A model generated the notes under the pieces. It saw only the letters and a program-made list of their open reading frames with translations. It ran no database searches and was not told the origin of the DNA. A program made the translations under genes and the position numbers. Below are positions 61,477-64,000 of a stretch of DNA of 64,000 nt, piece after piece (position 1 is the first letter of the stretch; every line of letters starts with the position of its first letter). The stretch comes from an uncultured bacterium (GTDB taxonomy: Bacteria; Elusimicrobiota; Elusimicrobia; Elusimicrobiales; Elusimicrobiaceae). Where the stretch lies: contig CASEWB010000007.1 of the NCBI GenBank assembly GCA_949291545.1, positions 179,271 to 243,270 on the forward strand. Direction: 5' to 3'.

Positions 61477-62133
61477 ATGAAACATTGTTTTTACGTCTTA
61501 ATAGGGGTAAGCACCATGTGCCTATATGGCAACCCGGCGGCTGCCGCCCAGCCGGCTGCTACACAGGTGCAAGTATCCCGTCCTACTACCCAAGTGACGG
61601 TCAATCGCCCCCGCACCCAAGTAACGGTTTCCCGTCCGGCTACGAGTACTGCCGTTAGTCGGCCGGTAACGGCTGTCCCTGTTAATCGGCCGGAAACCCA
61701 AGTAAAGGTTTCCCGCCCGACAACAGAAGTGGCGGTAAATCGCCCGGTTACAGAAGCAGGGGTTTTCCGCCCGGTTACAGCGGGTTCCGTGGTGGCATCT
61801 TCGTCCAACCCTGGCAAAACGGTGGCTCCTGCGGAGGGAAGTTCTTCCTCGGCGAAGACTTCCATGAGTGGCTATAAACCCCCTGTGGCAAAAGATTTTA
61901 AAGCTCCCGCGGCAGCAGCCCAGCTGGGGGGCGGAAACAGCGGACTAGGAAATAAGACCAACGAAGCTGAAAAAGATTCCGCCGCTGCAGCCCGTCAAAC
62001 CGCCGCGGCCCAAAACCCGAGTGCCTTGTCCGCTGATAAAGTGTTGGCTAATAGCCAGGCTCTTTCCAGCGGGGGGGTAAATAAGCTGCAAAAGACCTTG
62101 GAAGAACAGCAAAAAAGCGCCCAAAAGAAATAG
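61477..62133 (+). CDS. Secreted protein with eight nine-residue VSRP/VNRP repeats
   Basis: A 218-residue protein. After a signal peptide (MKHCFYVLIGVSTMCLYGNP, cleavage in the Ala-rich stretch) there are about eight tandem units of nine residues (27 bases), alternating VSRPTTQVT and VNRPRTQVT types and drifting to VFRPVTAGS at the end. The C-terminal half is Ala/Ser/Gln-rich (SAAAARQTAAAQNPSALSAD) with a terminal charged helix (KLQKTLEEQQKSAQKK). The short-period repeat suggests an extended, beta-like fibre or wall-spanning stalk. AAGGGGG lies 12 bases before the ATG. I know of no family. Confidence 0.7.
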   Translation: MKHCFYVLIGVSTMCLYGNPAAAAQPAATQVQVSRPTTQVTVNRPRTQVTVSRPATSTAVSRPVTAVPVNRPETQVKVSRPTTEVAVNRPVTEAGVFRPVTAGSVVASSSNPGKTVAPAEGSSSSAKTSMSGYKPPVAKDFKAPAAAAQLGGGNSGLGNKTNEAEKDSAAAARQTAAAQNPSALSADKVLANSQALSSGGVNKLQKTLEEQQKSAQKK

Positions 62134-62143
62134 TTTTATGTCT

Positions 62144-62175
62144 AAAACCCCGCATATGATATGGCGGGGTTTTTT
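62144..62175 (+). terminator. Intrinsic terminator of the low-complexity protein operon
   Basis: AAAACCCCGC / GCGGGGTTTT with a 10-nt loop and T6 tail. Confidence 0.9.
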
Positions 62176-62222
62176 ATGCCCAAGTGGGGGGATAAAATCC
62201 TATTAATATAGGCTAGATAAGA

Positions 62223-62278
62223 CCATAAAACGGGGGGAATTCCCTTAGCAAACGGGATTTCCCCTTTTTGTTTTATGG
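62223..62278. repeat. Long imperfect inverted repeat
   Basis: Outer arms CCATAAAAC / GTTTTATGG, then GGGGAA / TTCCCC, then CCC / GGG around TTAGCAAAC. All arms pair in register, giving a 56-base hairpin. It could be a miniature mobile element or a structured RNA. Confidence 0.5.
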
Positions 62279-62502
62279 CAGAAATATCAAAAAGTGGGAG
62301 AATTCTTTGGCTAAAAATTGCTTCTTATGCCTTATGGCGAGGAAATATACCCTAAAAATGCCATATATAAGAGGCGCCTTTACAAAGAAAAATTCTTTCT
62401 TTTGGAATTTGGGCGGTTCGGTTTCTTACAGTTCCCTGTTGGTATCTACTGGGGAAATGTTGTGAAACTTCATTGTAAACAGTTTATAGACCTCTCAAGG
62501 AC

Positions 62503-62547
<45 letters not shown>

Positions 62548-63007
62548 TAGACCTTTGTTTGATTGGTTATCCTGTCCCTGCTGTACATATTGGGGCCGAG
62601 GGGGAACCCTCTTTTTAAATTCCTTGTTTCCCTCTAACGTAAAAATAATCGAATTTCCCCCTTAAAACCCCATTTATAAAGCAATCTCCGCTTCTTTCCC
62701 TCCCTTGTTTTGCCGGTGCTTAGGGCCATTTTGAGGGAAATATCCTGTTTTTTGCAGATTTCGAGATAGAAACCCCCTCATGGAAGCTTGTTATCTATAT
62801 TAAAGAACGAAAGGCTTCTTATAATTCTGCAAGGAGTTTGATAGGGCAGAGCCCCATGGGGTGATAAAAAAGAAAGAATCCCAGCCAAGCCCCCCTTTTC
62901 CCGGTTAGCGGCGTTTTCCTCCTTATTCCTCAAATACCTCAAATACTGCGGACTATGTTATGGGTTTTACAGGGATTGCCTCTAATGCCCGCGCCTCGTG
63001 CTTAAAT

Positions 63008-63072
63008 AACCGATAAGACCAGCTGATCAAAATCAGCAAAGGACTGTACTTGGAACTATGCCCTTATCGGTT
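63008..63072. other. Candidate structured RNA element
   Basis: A perfect 10-bp outer stem AACCGATAAG / CTTATCGGTT (63008-63017, 63063-63072) encloses an inner hairpin GCTGAT-CAAA-ATCAGC (63022-63037) and about 25 unpaired bases; a T6 run follows at 63081. Orientation and function are unknown. Confidence 0.45.
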
Positions 63073-63790
63073 CTAGGAGGTTTTTTGTTTGTTAAGGATT
63101 TCCAGCTGCAGGCGTTAGCGGCCTTGCGTGTGAGGGGGCCTCTACCCCTATGAGTTTAAAAGCCCTTTTAGAGTTACAGAAACATTGGAGTAGGGGAATG
63201 TGGCAAATATCCAATATAATGACCCTCTTTATTTCGTTTTGGCCCATACCCTAGGTACCCCTAAATCGTTCTGGGGCGTTTTTGGCGATTTGTGATGTTA
63301 TTTTAATTTATATTAAAATTTAAGGATAATTTATTTTATATGTTGTTTTGTGTTTTTAAAGAAAAAAAGGGGGAGAAATAAAAAATAAAAAACAGATAAG
63401 TAGAGCGATATATAAAAAGTCAATTTTTTGTAAAAATAATGCGTAAGAAAATGTTAGTGCTGATAGCAATTTTGCGGTAAAATTTAATTTTTTAAAATCA
63501 AATTTTGTACTAAAAATGAATTTTAAATTGTATCAAAAACAAGTATTCTTCGCTCAAAAAAAGGCGTATTTTTGTGAGATCTTAAAAAATTTTTTCTGCT
63601 AAAAAACAATATCTATAATATTTATTATTTTTGATAGAAAAAATGTTAAAAAACAAATAAAATACAAATAAATCTAATAATTTATTTATATAATCAAAAA
63701 GTGTTTTTTTAGATGTTTTAATTAACATAATAAAAATTATCATTAGTTATGAGAGCCGGACAAAAACCCCCCTTTTTCAAAAAAGGAAAC

Positions 63791-64000
63791 CTAATTTATG
63801 CCAAGCTGATGCGAATGTTTATAAACAGGTTATTCCGGTTTTTGTAAGCGCGGATTTTGATACTAGATTGTAAGTTTTCTATGATTATACTATTTATATC
63901 TTCAATCGGATATATTTCTTCTTTCTCTGTGTTTTTCAATTTCAATTGGTTGTTTTTAACACTTATATGTGCCTCACTGCCGACAAAAAGGTTGTAAAAT
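63791..64000 (-). pseudogene. Frameshifted N-terminal remnant resembling Cas1
   Basis: The minus strand from 63999 reads FYNLFVGSEAHISVKNNQLK, then PIEDINSIIIENLQSSI, a good match in plan to the Cas1 N-terminal beta-domain (SxAxLSxKxxQL, P-EDI-xxIIIEN). The frame then drifts; the next frame reads SKSALTKTGITCL, like the Cas1 SALxxLxxxGI helix, and the third reads VYKHSHQLGIN, like the next conserved CDxKHxPxGI. So two small frameshifts interrupt about 80 residues before a stop, and the remaining 200 residues of Cas1 are missing. The true start lies past the window edge. Type II-C is the closest in style. A database search is needed to be sure. Confidence 0.5.

Noticed and set aside
61491..61865. 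Long minus-strand ORF with TGR/TVTW repeats
   Set aside because: Mirror of the plus-strand 27-base repeat; no ribosome site and it opposes a well-supported gene.

Overview
The window looks like part of the chromosome of a gut-type member of the Elusimicrobiota (a relative of Elusimicrobium). This is an inference from gene content: several isolated single-gene type IV pilin-like ORFs, a double-membrane cell plan (Pal/OmpA lipoprotein, beta-barrel porin, Wza-like exporter, alpha-2-macroglobulin with PBP1C), many small lineage-specific secreted proteins, and an anaerobe-style acetate kinase. There is no rRNA and I could recognise no tRNA. Most genes carry Shine-Dalgarno sequences, but at least eight start 6-8 nt after a -10-like hexamer with no ribosome binding site, so leaderless mRNAs seem common.

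Layout. 1-2.2 kb (minus strand): queuosine genes queE (cut by the edge) and queD, a DUF1189 membrane protein and a cysteine-rich secreted protein. 2.4-7.4 kb: a giant protein of about 12 PAS domains and one GAF domain with no output domain. 7.5-9.8 kb: pilin 1, dut, a HEAT-repeat protein and a 54-residue small protein. 9.9-12.5 kb: esterase-like protein, a cluster of DnaA boxes resembling oriC (11.04-11.20 kb), Pal-like lipoprotein, pilin 2. 12.6-22 kb: lipoprotein, YbdG-type MscS channel, AGCS symporter, lipoprotein, nadA-nadC, aminotransferase, OsmC-like protein, secreted protein. 22-27.3 kb: Pit phosphate transporter with DUF47 partner, acetate kinase, NHL-repeat protein, pilin 3.

27.4-49.2 kb is an exopolysaccharide region. 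Plus-strand genes encode an O-antigen ligase/polymerase-like protein, Wza-like and Wzc-like (BY-kinase) proteins, an epimerase, a phosphoglycosyl transferase and a secreted glycosidase-like protein; a divergent LMW tyrosine phosphatase is the natural partner of the kinase. Between wzc and the epimerase lies an opposed, visibly AT-richer nine-gene cassette (32.0-43.8 kb) with a flippase, a Wzy-like polymerase, two glycosyltransferases, and three FrhB-like iron-sulfur proteins accompanied by three polysaccharide pyruvyl transferase-like proteins. A porin-like beta-barrel and a small secreted protein follow. 49.4-57.2 kb is the alpha-2-macroglobulin/PBP1C pair. 57.2-62.1 kb holds a MATE transporter, a MORN/YwqK-like protein, an HI0933-like flavoprotein and two secreted low-complexity proteins, one built on 9-residue repeats.

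The last 1.9 kb has no intact gene. It contains a hexanucleotide repeat, two large inverted-repeat structures, an extremely AT-rich stretch and, at the right edge on the minus strand, what reads as a frameshifted Cas1 N-terminus. The most interesting signals are: a shared pilin promoter with a poly-T spacer of different length at two loci (possible phase variation), the DnaA-box cluster, the output-less PAS array, the repeated FrhB/pyruvyl transferase pairing with a mosaic duplication, and the decayed CRISPR-associated edge.
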